Assembly: GCA_040877875.1 (NCBI GenBank) | Contig: JBBDNC010000175.1 | Location: 1 to 13,049 of the forward strand | DNA from: JBBDNC01 sp040877875 | Lineage (GTDB): Bacteria > Bacteroidota > Rhodothermia > Balneolales > Balneolaceae | Direction of reading: 5' to 3' | DNA: 13,049 nucleotides | Shown: piece after piece, positions 1 through 6,994 of the stretch | How positions within the stretch are numbered: position 1 is the first letter of the stretch | Layout of the letters: every line of letters begins with the position of its first letter | Notes under the pieces: model-generated | Told to the model about the DNA's origin: nothing | Seen by the model: the letters and a program-made list of their open reading frames with translations, nothing else | The model's database searches: none | Program-made: the position numbers and the translations under genes

Positions 1-274
1 TGCAAAGCCCTCTACTCCATTGCCTCCATTGGACCGGACACTCCCTGCATAACGTTCACAGGCCGGCTGGAAGAAAAACCCTCCACAAGCAGCCGGATTT
101 AGCCTCCGGAATTCAGCCCAAACAGGTATCCTCATTTTTTTACATATTTGGGGTAGTAAGGGATTCTGTTTTTTTGTAAATAACTGCAGAATTTAACTGA
201 GGATAAAAACCACCGATAGCTCTACTCTCCTGGCCTTCTATCTTCCTAATCCCTGTTTACTAACCAACATTTTG
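1..274. other. Left-edge non-coding stretch, no supported gene
   Basis: No gene is supported here. A plus-strand frame is open from base 1 to a TAG at 100-102 (33 codons) and could be the tail of a gene lying outside the window. A minus-strand frame starting with ATG at 133-135 is open through the left edge. Neither gives a recognisable peptide, so neither is called. A 6-bp inverted repeat (163-168 with 187-192) separated by a T-rich loop lies downstream of the MetF-like gene. It could be part of a transcript end but is too short to call a terminator. Confidence 0.4.
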
Positions 275-1264
275 TCAGTCGGGAATCCCCACCATGTTGA
301 GTTCCCTGGCCAGCCTGATCCCATGATCAAAATTCCGCAGGCCCATAATGGAAATATTAATCCCCATGGGAAAAGGAGTCGGAAGCCGGTCATTAAAATC
401 CTGAATTTTCTCCCAGACGGACAACCCCCATTCAATAGACGCGGAAGCGGAATCCCTGCTGCCGAGGATTCGTGATTCAATCTCCTCCGGAATATGAACA
501 CCCAGCCATCGTTGAAAATCGACATCTTTCTTTTCAGAAATGGGAGAAAAACTCCAGAATATAAATGGAGGGCTTTTATCCTCTTTTTCCAAAATGGCTG
601 ATAAATCATTCAGCAAGGAAATGGGGGACTCCGCTTCAGCGATAATTTGAGTTGTAAAAAAATCAGCCCCGGCATCATATTTTTTTAACATACGTTCCGG
701 TTCATCAAACTCCTGCTTCCGACGGGTCGGTATACAGATGTTGCCAATCGTTACATCCGTTGGCTGAGCTGAACGATCCGAAAACCGACACCGGCCCTGG
801 TTCAAATATCGGGTTGCAAGTTGATTTCCCGCCGGCACAGATAAGCCTGGATACTCCTCATCACTGGATTCACCCCCAACGAGGATCACATTTTTTAACC
901 CGAACTCATGATTTGTTTCCAGCAACCAGTTTTCCTGTTCCTCTTTAGAATGTTTAACCACAACACGGTTGATAACGAATTCAGTATCAAACCGTTCGGA
1001 CAAAGCGGCTGCATACTTCCTCGGGCTTACCCTTTCCTTATGGGGTTTTCGACGTTTCCCCTTGTTGCCCTTTTTAGATTCGTCCTGAATTTCAGGGATA
1101 TTCAGAGCATTGACCGTCGTCTCCTGAAACAATCGTTCAAGATAATGGGTATGTTTTTCCAGACGGTTTTCTTTTTTCCCTTTCTCCGGTGGTACAATCT
1201 CAAAAAGAAGGGGTGCCCCAAGGCCCTCGGTTGAGAATAAATCAATGTTCGATTCAATGAACAT
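275..1264 (-). CDS. Divergent methylenetetrahydrofolate reductase (MetF-like)
   Basis: 329 residues, a little longer than typical bacterial MetF (about 296). Family members reduce 5,10-methylene-THF to 5-methyl-THF with a flavin, in the cytosol. That feeds methionine and then SAM. Seen: FEIVPP at 21-26, matching the FEFFPP strand that carries the catalytic Glu of MetF (here E22); NVILVGG at 125-131, at the place of the NILALRGD strand; TIGNICIPT at 172-180; GADFFTTQ at 199-206, matching the folate-contacting ADFxxTQ strand (Q206). Odd: the GD of LRGD is replaced by GGES, the glycine/threonine-rich GAGGST loop is not recognisable, and residues 63-82 are Lys/Arg-rich. Start ATG has no Shine-Dalgarno sequence. 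The gene lies 195 bases downstream of the sarcosine/dimethylglycine methyltransferase on the same strand, probably in the same operon. Inferred role: methyl supply for betaine synthesis, which uses three SAM per molecule. The fold assignment is fairly secure; the exact reaction is not. Confidence 0.75.
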   Translation of the reverse strand: MFIESNIDLFSTEGLGAPLLFEIVPPEKGKKENRLEKHTHYLERLFQETTVNALNIPEIQDESKKGNKGKRRKPHKERVSPRKYAAALSERFDTEFVINRVVVKHSKEEQENWLLETNHEFGLKNVILVGGESSDEEYPGLSVPAGNQLATRYLNQGRCRFSDRSAQPTDVTIGNICIPTRRKQEFDEPERMLKKYDAGADFFTTQIIAEAESPISLLNDLSAILEKEDKSPPFIFWSFSPISEKKDVDFQRWLGVHIPEEIESRILGSRDSASASIEWGLSVWEKIQDFNDRLPTPFPMGINISIMGLRNFDHGIRLARELNMVGIPD

Positions 1265-1459
1265 AGTTGAATAAGGTTATTTAAATTTTGGATTAAGCTG
1301 AATCATCTCAGCAATTGAATTGAGCATACTTTGCTTGATTTATACTCATGTTGATTTCAGCAGATACGAAAATGAGTTACTTTTAACGCCGGCCAAAGAT
1401 AGAAAACGACAACTCAATGCCTCCCCGGCCCCTGTTGAATCAACTCTCAATGTTAACAG

Positions 1460-2296
1460 TCAGATTTTCTGAAAATAAAAGATTCCCCAAGCCAGGTAAT
1501 CGTTCTTCTCACCATCAATCCAGTAGTTAAGTCCCTTTTTCATGTTAGCCAGGTATTCTTCACTCACTTGATCTCTGAGTTTTGCTTCATGATTTTCCGT
1601 AGTCCTGAGAACAGCACTATAATGATTCCCCAACTGTTCGGTTTGTTCTTCAAATTCAATCAGCTTGAACCCATATTTTTTCGCCACTTTCCGGTAGAAT
1701 CCGGGTGACGCCATGCTTTCCAGGTGAATACGTTCAAGGATCGGTTGCAAAACACCTTCCGGGCATCTATCTGACTGCATCGGATCTGTAAATACAAACT
1801 CACTTCCTGATTTCAATACCCGTGCTGTTTCCCGGATCACCTGTTCTCTGTCCGGGCTGTGGAGAAATGCATCCTGCGACCACGCAACGTCAAAGGTTCC
1901 ATCCTCGTAGGGAAGCTCCTCGAAGTTGCCGTCAACGACTTCAATCTTGTCATCCAGCCCCTGTTCACGATTCAACTCCCTGGCCCGCTCATTTTCAACT
2001 TCACTTAAATTCAAGGCTACCACTTCACATCCATAGGTTTTAGCTAAAAAACGGGCAGCACCTCCATATCCTGATCCCAGATCGATGACTTTTGAGTTTT
2101 CATCCAGGCCATTCAGACGTTCCGCCATCCTCTCCTGGGTGCGCCGGCTGGCATCCAGAATAGAATCCTCCGGCGAAAAATACAATCCGACATGAATATC
2201 CTCGCCTCCCCAAATAGAGGAATAAAAATTATCAGCGTCCTCACTGTTATAGTAGTCCCGTGCAATATCCACAGCTTCCAAATTTTCAGTACTCAT
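1460..2296 (-). CDS. Sarcosine/dimethylglycine N-methyltransferase (SDMT)
   Basis: 278 residues, the usual length. It performs the last methylations of de novo glycine betaine synthesis: sarcosine to dimethylglycine to betaine, using SAM, in the cytosol. Seen: the N-terminal signature YYNSEDADNFYSSIWGGEDI (15-34) and HVGLY (35-39), characteristic of SDMT-type enzymes; class I SAM motif VIDLGSGYGG (70-79); the second nucleotide-binding segment with VVALNLSEVE (92-101), where N96 takes the place of the usual acidic residue; VVDGNFEELP (120-129); and FDVAWSQDAFLHSPD (135-149), lining the substrate pocket. It follows the glycine/sarcosine methyltransferase by 127 bases on the same strand, and the two form a complete glycine-to-betaine pathway. 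Its start is fixed by a strong Shine-Dalgarno sequence nine bases upstream, which its neighbours lack. No truncation or frameshift is seen. Other SAM methyltransferases, such as those of the tocopherol or phosphoethanolamine groups, are less likely given the N-terminal signature and the partner gene. Confidence 0.92.
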   Translation of the reverse strand: MSTENLEAVDIARDYYNSEDADNFYSSIWGGEDIHVGLYFSPEDSILDASRRTQERMAERLNGLDENSKVIDLGSGYGGAARFLAKTYGCEVVALNLSEVENERARELNREQGLDDKIEVVDGNFEELPYEDGTFDVAWSQDAFLHSPDREQVIRETARVLKSGSEFVFTDPMQSDRCPEGVLQPILERIHLESMASPGFYRKVAKKYGFKLIEFEEQTEQLGNHYSAVLRTTENHEAKLRDQVSEEYLANMKKGLNYWIDGEKNDYLAWGIFYFQKI

Positions 2297-2305
2297 AGAA
2301 CAAAA

Positions 2306-2313
2306 CCTCCTTT
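2306..2313 (-). promoter_or_regulatory. Strong Shine-Dalgarno sequence of SDMT gene
   Basis: On the minus strand this reads AAAGGAGG, nine bases before the ATG at 2294-2296. It is a near-perfect anti-16S match and decides the start. The other genes in the window have no comparable site, so this message appears to be initiated in a different way. Confidence 0.75.
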
Positions 2314-2423
2314 AAAATTTTTCCCTTTTTAATAACATTCAGCCTATAGCCTGACAGCCCTGTTGATGGAAACTTTATCGGGGGGATGACAGGACTAAAG
2401 CTGAATTTATTGTTCCAATTAAA

Positions 2424-3245
2424 TCAATCGGCCGAATGGGGCTGGTATTCCTTTTCAGCTACGTGAATAAAAAAATCGGGGTCCTCTCTCTGAAAGGTTT
2501 CCTGGAAATCCCCGAAAGTTTCAATATTCTGAAATCCGACTTCTTTCATCAATTTACGTGTATAGTCCCGGCGAAGCGGAAACATATTCAAATGATAAAC
2601 CGAGTCATCCTTGAATTGATATCGGAAACGGGCCAGACCGTCATCTACATGTTCCGGTGCTACCTCGACCTCCTCACCGCAATAGTAGTATTTGTGCTTG
2701 CTGGAATAACCGACATCCAGCATTGCATCATAATTACGCTGATCCAGAACCAATACCCCGTCATGAGCCAGTGCAGAATAAAACTCGGCAAGTGCTTTCC
2801 GGCGATCCTGTTCTGAAAACAGATGGGTAAACGAGTTCCCCAGGCAAATCACCGCATCAAACTGTTCATGGATATACTTGCTCAACTCCCGCCAGTCCAC
2901 CTGTACGGTCCGAAGAATCTGGCCCTCGGTTTTTGCATTTTCAAATGCACGATACAGCATCTCGGGATTGCCGTCAGCACTGACAACTTCAAACCCGGCT
3001 TCCAAAAGCCGTACCGAATGATACCCGGTTCCGGTTGCCACATCCAATACCCGCTCGACTCCCCGTTCTTTCAATACATCAATGAAAAAAGTGCCTTCTC
3101 CTTCCGACCGTTTTTTCCAGTTGATCAGATCATCCCATTTTTCAACAAAGTTCTGGATATACTCATTTTGATAATGATCACTTTCCCTCACTGAAGTGGG
3201 ATCATGTCCAAAATTTTGTTCCGTAAAATTGTTACTGTTATTCAT
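2424..3245 (-). CDS. Glycine/sarcosine N-methyltransferase (GSMT)
   Basis: 273 residues, the usual length. It starts betaine synthesis: SAM-dependent methylation of glycine to sarcosine and on to dimethylglycine, in the cytosol. Seen: DHYQNEYIQNFVEKWDDLI (23-41), typical of the GSMT N-terminus; class I SAM motif VLDVATGTGYHSVRLLE (66-82); the acidic adenosine ribose position at VVSADGN (87-93); AVICLGNSFTHL (131-142); and DQRNYD (168-173), matching the RNYD segment of animal glycine N-methyltransferase whose Arg holds the substrate carboxylate (here R170). The ATG is the first in frame and matches the family N-terminus, but the leader is A/T-rich with no Shine-Dalgarno sequence. It is the first gene of the minus-strand betaine operon, with SDMT 127 bases downstream. 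Transcription would start in the 948-base spacer shared with the BCCT transporter, which allows opposite genes to respond to the same salt signal. Confidence 0.93.
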   Translation of the reverse strand: MNNSNNFTEQNFGHDPTSVRESDHYQNEYIQNFVEKWDDLINWKKRSEGEGTFFIDVLKERGVERVLDVATGTGYHSVRLLEAGFEVVSADGNPEMLYRAFENAKTEGQILRTVQVDWRELSKYIHEQFDAVICLGNSFTHLFSEQDRRKALAEFYSALAHDGVLVLDQRNYDAMLDVGYSSKHKYYYCGEEVEVAPEHVDDGLARFRYQFKDDSVYHLNMFPLRRDYTRKLMKEVGFQNIETFGDFQETFQREDPDFFIHVAEKEYQPHSAD

Positions 3246-3360
3246 ACGATTTAATAATTTTTTGATTGATGAAAGATTTACATTTGGGTCTCCAGAGCCC
3301 GTTCCCTTAATTATATCAAATGCTTTTTAACCCCTCTCTTGTTACAAGAATTGATGACCC

Positions 3361-3376
3361 GCAACATCATCAATTT
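3361..3376 (-). promoter_or_regulatory. Motif upstream of GSMT, shared with antiporter upstream region
   Basis: The minus strand reads AAATTGATGATGTTGC, about 116 bases before the GSMT start, followed by GGG. The antiporter upstream region has AAATTGATGTTGC, the same word lacking one ATG triplet, followed by AGGG, about 118 bases before its start. Both are preceded by TAGATAT. A common regulator site is possible. The evidence is similarity between two places only. Confidence 0.3.
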
Positions 3377-3801
3377 TTTGACCTAAAAAAGGTATATCTA
3401 ATAAACATATTAACTCATTAAGTTTCAATTATTTAAATGATCATACAGAAGTAAATTCCAGGCCTTATATGGATTTACATAACTTACTTGCCCGCAATAA
3501 ATTAGAACAATATTACAGATCAAATAATTCAAAAAAAGAAAATAAAAAATAAAATTAAAAGGTGGAAATTTCATCAAATCTGAGTAAGAGAAACCCCGCT
3601 TCACTCACACCCTTTATAATAAAGAGGGATTTTAAAAAATAAGTTCCAAAATATTGAAAAATTTCAAACGACTAAATCATATATTTTTTTTTTGAAATTA
3701 ATTTATTTTTTGAATAAATAGGAAATTCAACAATAAACGAGATTGGTAACATCCTTAACAGACACAAAATCCGGCACCGGTATCGGGAATAAATATTCGT
3801 T

Positions 3802-3987
3802 TCACGATAAGGGAACCTCCTCCTGTCTCCTGTGATCGGTTAAAGGAAAACCGGAAATCCCATAGCTCCACTTCTTGTACAACGGCAGGCGGGCTTCTCC
3901 ATAATCCCCGAACCATCGTTCATCGTTGCCGCCGGCAAAGAACTGAATGTAAGCGATCCGGCAGATCCCCGGCTCTCCGTGAATTTT
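3802..3987 (-). pseudogene. Possible gene remnant (61 open codons, no start)
   Basis: A minus-strand frame ends with TGA at 3802-3804 and is open back to a TAA at 3988-3990. The peptide has natural-looking composition, for example CRIAYIQFFAGGNDERWFGD and ARLPLYKKWSYGISGFPLTD. There is no in-frame ATG. Beyond the TAA the same frame continues open to 4074 with a plausible peptide (QEFSLSVYRALIRHRYKHNE). This would fit a decayed gene interrupted by a stop. The stretch is GC-richer than the AT-rich spacer to its left. I do not recognise a family. Plus-strand frames are also open here, so it may simply be unselected sequence. Confidence 0.25.
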
Positions 3988-4007
3988 TTACCTGAACGGG
4001 TTTTCAT

Positions 4008-4015
4008 TATGTTTG
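4008..4015 (+). promoter_or_regulatory. Possible Bacteroidota-type -7 box (TAnnTTTG)
   Basis: TATGTTTG matches the TAnnTTTG consensus of the primary sigma factor in Bacteroidota, about 180 bases before the BCCT start. No clear TTTG element is seen at -33. If used, it would give a leader of roughly 170 bases that includes the inverted repeat at 4073-4094. A single six-base match in this spacer could be chance. Confidence 0.25.
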
Positions 4016-4072
4016 TAACGATGTCGGATCAAAGCACGATAAACAGACAAACTAAATTCCTGATCGTTCTGA

Positions 4073-4094
4073 ATTCAATGGAATTACATTGAAT
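4073..4094. promoter_or_regulatory. 8-bp inverted repeat upstream of BCCT gene
   Basis: ATTCAATG, six bases, CATTGAAT: a perfect dyad about 100 bases before the BCCT start. The size and symmetry fit a dimeric regulator operator. It could also form a small hairpin in a leader RNA. No regulator gene lies in the window. Confidence 0.35.
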
Positions 4095-4193
4095 GGACGA
4101 AAAATGGACCGACAGGATCCTATTAACAATCGTGCCCCGGCAGTTGCTGAAGTTGTAAGGTCCATCCAGATATATTAAAAATCATACACTCCT

Positions 4194-5810
4194 ATGGCCT
4201 TAAGAGGTTTTGAAGAAGAGTCTCCGGATACAAAAAAAAGTGCCAGGAAAAATTTTGACATTCACCGTCCCGTCTTCTGGCCATCGGTGATTTTAATCGC
4301 TGCAATGATCCTCTATACATTTATACTGGGGGAACAGGCGGAAACCTTGTTCGAGACGATCCAAACCGGTATCTCCAATAATGCAGGATGGCTGCTGGTC
4401 CTGGCTGTCAATATATTTATTGTTTTTTCTCTCTATATCGCACTCGGCAAATTTGGCAATATCCGTCTGGGGGGAATGGATGCGACCCCGGATTTCAGCA
4501 CATTGGCCTGGTTTGCCATGTTATTCAGTGCCGGCATGGGAATCGGTATCATGTTTTGGAGCGTGGCTGAACCGGTTTTTCACTACAACTCGCCTCCCAT
4601 GGCAGAAGCCGGAACGGCCGAAGCCGCCCGGCAGGCAATGAATCTGACATACCTGCATTGGGGCTTTCATGCATGGGCGATCTATGCTGTCGTTGCCCTC
4701 GCATTGGCCTTCTTCGCGTTTAACAAAAAACTTCCTCTCTCCTTCCGGTCCGTATTTTATCCCTTACTCGGAGACAGAATTAAAGGCTGGATGGGCGACC
4801 TGATTGATATCCTTGCCGTGCTTGCCACATTGTTTGGCCTGGCCACATCGCTGGGCCTGGGGGTCTTGCAGGTCAGTGCCGGCCTTGAACATCTGTTTGA
4901 TATTCCCGACAACATCTGGCTTCAGGTCGGCCTTATTTTTGGCATCACTCTGGTTGCCACTATTTCAGTTGTACTTGGGATTGACAAAGGGGTACGGGTA
5001 TTAAGTGAATTCAATATTCGCATCGCCGGACTCTTTCTGTTATTTATGATTGTGATCGGGCCGACCGTATTTATTTTAAATTCATTCGTTCAGAATTTCG
5101 GTACCTACGCTAATTCCGTTGCAACGTTTAGTTTCTGGACTGAAAGCTATACAGGTGGAGAATGGCAAAATTCCTGGACGGTCTTCTATTGGGCCTGGTG
5201 GATTTCATGGTCACCATATGTAGGCATGTTCATTGCAAGAATTTCCAGGGGCAGAACCGTACGTGAATTTATTCTGGGAGTCTTGATCGTTCCCAGCGTG
5301 CTGACTTTCTTATGGATGTCAGCCTTCGGAGGATCGGCAATCCATCTTGAAATGGAAGGAATAGGTTATCTCGGGGAGGCCGTACAGGAAAATGTTGCCA
5401 CGGCACTCTTCGTACTTCTCGAACAGTTTCCGCTGGCCCTTTTCACCTCGCTCATCGCCATCGTTCTGGTAATCAGTTTTTTTGTCACTTCCTCCGATTC
5501 GGGTTCTCTTGTGATTGACGGACTTACCAGCGGGGGAAAACTGGATGCGCCGGTGGGTCAGCGAATATTCTGGGCGCAAACCGAGGGACTCGTTGCAGCA
5601 GTTCTACTGGTCGGGGGAGGCTTGAGTGCCCTGCAGACAGCTGCAATCACGACAGGGCTCCCCTTTACACTTGTCCTGCTGGTCATGTGCTACAGCCTTT
5701 ATAAAGGCCTGAACCACGAGTATCAACAAAACCTGGAAAAAATGAAGGAAAAGGAACGCGAGTCGTATGTTGATTTAATTAACAAATCGATGGAATACAA
5801 GGACAATTAA
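4194..5810 (+). CDS. BCCT-family glycine betaine transporter
   Basis: 538 residues, normal for the family. It imports betaine-type compatible solutes across the inner membrane, probably with Na+. Seen: about twelve hydrophobic segments; the glycine stretch GMGIGIMFW (114-122), where G118 is at the position that is Gly in BetP (G153) and Asp in proton-coupled choline carriers; HWGFHAWAIY (155-164), giving W156, W161 and Y164 at the positions of BetP W189, W194 and Y197; the signature FYWAWWISWSPYVGMFIARI (331-350), where W336 and W339 match BetP W374 and W377; and SRGRTVREF after it. The aromatic cage is therefore complete. Both termini are short; the C-terminal 35 residues are charged, in the place where BetP has its osmosensing tail. 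The ATG has no Shine-Dalgarno sequence. It diverges from the betaine synthesis operon, and a Usp gene follows. Specificity for betaine rather than ectoine or proline is inferred. Confidence 0.92.
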   Translation: MALRGFEEESPDTKKSARKNFDIHRPVFWPSVILIAAMILYTFILGEQAETLFETIQTGISNNAGWLLVLAVNIFIVFSLYIALGKFGNIRLGGMDATPDFSTLAWFAMLFSAGMGIGIMFWSVAEPVFHYNSPPMAEAGTAEAARQAMNLTYLHWGFHAWAIYAVVALALAFFAFNKKLPLSFRSVFYPLLGDRIKGWMGDLIDILAVLATLFGLATSLGLGVLQVSAGLEHLFDIPDNIWLQVGLIFGITLVATISVVLGIDKGVRVLSEFNIRIAGLFLLFMIVIGPTVFILNSFVQNFGTYANSVATFSFWTESYTGGEWQNSWTVFYWAWWISWSPYVGMFIARISRGRTVREFILGVLIVPSVLTFLWMSAFGGSAIHLEMEGIGYLGEAVQENVATALFVLLEQFPLALFTSLIAIVLVISFFVTSSDSGSLVIDGLTSGGKLDAPVGQRIFWAQTEGLVAAVLLVGGGLSALQTAAITTGLPFTLVLLVMCYSLYKGLNHEYQQNLEKMKEKERESYVDLINKSMEYKDN

Positions 5811-5865
5811 ACGGTACTAAATAATTCATTCAAAATGATAAAGCAGAAGTTGGAACAGCTCAATC

Positions 5866-5901
5866 GTTGAACCCGCCGGCCGGGTTGGCGGCCTCATCAA
5901 C
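5866..5901. repeat. GC-rich hairpin between BCCT and Usp genes
   Basis: GTTGA (5866-5870) pairs with TCAAC (5897-5901), and CCGCC (5873-5877) with GGCGG (5887-5891). An alternative stem is AACCCG (5870-5875) with CGGGTT (5881-5886). It lies about 60 bases after the BCCT stop. No T run follows, so it is a weak terminator candidate. Its CCGCCGGCCGG core resembles the perfect palindrome at 13018-13033. Confidence 0.4.
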
Positions 5902-5974
5902 TTTCGAGAAGTAAAATATTCATTGAATCCCAAACCCGATAAGACTCACTAAACACACAACATATTTTCTGGCT

Positions 5975-6886
5975 ATGAATTTACAACATTGGGTGGTATG
6001 CCTTGATTTGTCAAAAATAGATCCGATATTAATTCGGTATGTCAATTATCTGGCTGATAAACTGAAACCGGAAACCGTAACCTTTTTTCATGTTCTGGAA
6101 ACTTCTTCGGTCAGCGGTGATCTTCTGGAAATGTTTCCGGAATTTAACAATCTGGACGATCTTGAAATAAATATTGAGAAAAAACTCTCGGACAAAATCG
6201 AATCCAATTTCAAGTATTCAGAAAGTAAAACCGAATTGGTCATCCACAGCGGAAAACCGACCGACCGAATCATAGAATTTGTGAACTCCCGGAATACCGA
6301 TCTTCTGATCATGGGTAAAAAAACCGGCTATAAAGGTGAAGGTGTGATCCCACGGAAAATTATCAAATACGTAGTCAGTTCCATTCTTTTTGTCCCCGAA
6401 TCTTCCCGTTATTCTCTTAAACAGGCTCTCGTTCAGGTTGATTTTTCCAGTCAATCGGCAAAAGCCGTTAAATTTGCCTGTGAAATCACAGGCCCGGCTG
6501 AGGGTCAGGTAACCGCTCAACATATATTTACCTACCCGGCCCGGTTTTTCCCGGCGATTCCGACAAAAGAAGTGATGAAAAAAATGGATGATCACTTATC
6601 GGAGAAAAAATCGGATTTTATTCAGGAATATAAACTGGATGAAGGGGTTAATTTTGCCTTTTCACTTCATCGCAAGGGGGAAAAGATGGATGAAATCTAC
6701 GACCAGATCTCCAGGGATCAAACGGATATCATCTTTGCAGCCTCTAAATCCGATAAAAAATTAAAAAGCATTTTCAGGGATGATTTTATCGACAAGATGG
6801 TAAATTATATGTTTGGAGTTCCGGTCTTTATCCTGAAGAACAAAACAAAACATAAAAAGTTCATTGATTCACTGTTCGGCAGTTGA
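5975..6886 (+). CDS. Tandem universal stress protein (two UspA domains)
   Basis: 303 residues, cytosolic, two Usp domains of about 140 residues (roughly 4-141 and 147-287). Seen in domain 1: WVVCLDLSK (6-14), TFFHVLE (36-42), HSGKPTDRIIEFV (91-103) and DLLIMGKKTG (109-118), each a normal Usp strand or helix. Domain 2 shows ALVQVDFSSQSAKAVKFA (151-168) and DIIFAA (251-256), then GVPVFIL (281-287). The nucleotide-binding pattern G-2x-G-9x-G-S/T is broken in domain 1 (IPRK where the GS should be) and absent in domain 2, so ATP binding is doubtful. It lies 164 bases after the BCCT gene on the same strand. In Halomonas elongata the Usp protein TeaD sits with the TeaABC osmolyte transporter and modulates uptake; a similar role here is inferred only. 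The ATG at 5975 begins directly at the first beta-strand. Confidence 0.85.
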   Translation: MNLQHWVVCLDLSKIDPILIRYVNYLADKLKPETVTFFHVLETSSVSGDLLEMFPEFNNLDDLEINIEKKLSDKIESNFKYSESKTELVIHSGKPTDRIIEFVNSRNTDLLIMGKKTGYKGEGVIPRKIIKYVVSSILFVPESSRYSLKQALVQVDFSSQSAKAVKFACEITGPAEGQVTAQHIFTYPARFFPAIPTKEVMKKMDDHLSEKKSDFIQEYKLDEGVNFAFSLHRKGEKMDEIYDQISRDQTDIIFAASKSDKKLKSIFRDDFIDKMVNYMFGVPVFILKNKTKHKKFIDSLFGS

Positions 6887-6994
6887 TACAGATCCACGGG
6901 AGAACAAGATTTTATCGGAAATACATCCTATTAAGAAATTTTATCATTCCGCCGTATCTTTTGTCCTGATCCAAAAGTGAATCCAAATTGAGAT

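Larger units (their letters stand above)
3246..4193. other. Divergent spacer between betaine synthesis and betaine uptake
   Basis: 948 bases with no intact gene. From 3246 to about 3760 the sequence is very AT-rich, with A-rich tracts (about 3530-3565), a run of ten T at 3684-3693 and a short palindrome TTGAAA-AA-TTTCAA at 3654-3667. A perfect TATAAT on the minus strand lies at 3310-3315 without a convincing -35 box. From about 3770 to 4160 the composition becomes clearly GC-richer. That part holds a possible gene remnant, a TAnnTTTG box and an 8-bp inverted repeat. The spacer is long enough to carry both promoters and their control sites. Confidence 0.7.

Noticed and set aside
1..102. Plus-strand frame open from the left edge to a TAG, possibly a gene tail
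   Set aside because: Only 33 codons, no recognisable peptide, and an overlapping minus-strand frame is equally open.
760..1234. Plus-strand open frames opposite the MetF-like gene
   Set aside because: Peptides are low in family-like features, and the minus-strand frame has clear MetF motifs through the same bases.
2337..2406. ATTCAGC/GCTGAAT inverted repeat with an inner CCTGT/ACAGG stem between GSMT and SDMT, considered as a riboswitch
   Set aside because: Matches of this length are expected by chance in a spacer of this size, and no known riboswitch core was recognised.
3310..3315. TATAAT on the minus strand as the GSMT promoter
   Set aside because: No -35 element at proper spacing, and this hexamer is common in AT-rich sequence.
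3610..3628. CCCTTT/AGAGGG hairpin as a terminator
   Set aside because: The stem has a wobble pair, there is no T run, and no gene ends nearby.
3520..3700. A-rich and T-rich tracts, considered as an origin or curved-DNA element
   Set aside because: No iterated DnaA-box-like repeats or origin-linked genes are present. It looks like ordinary AT-rich spacer.
4194..5810. Choline or carnitine carrier instead of a betaine carrier
   Set aside because: The glycine stretch has Gly rather than Asp at the coupling position, and the aromatic cage matches BetP. The neighbouring genes make betaine from glycine, not choline.
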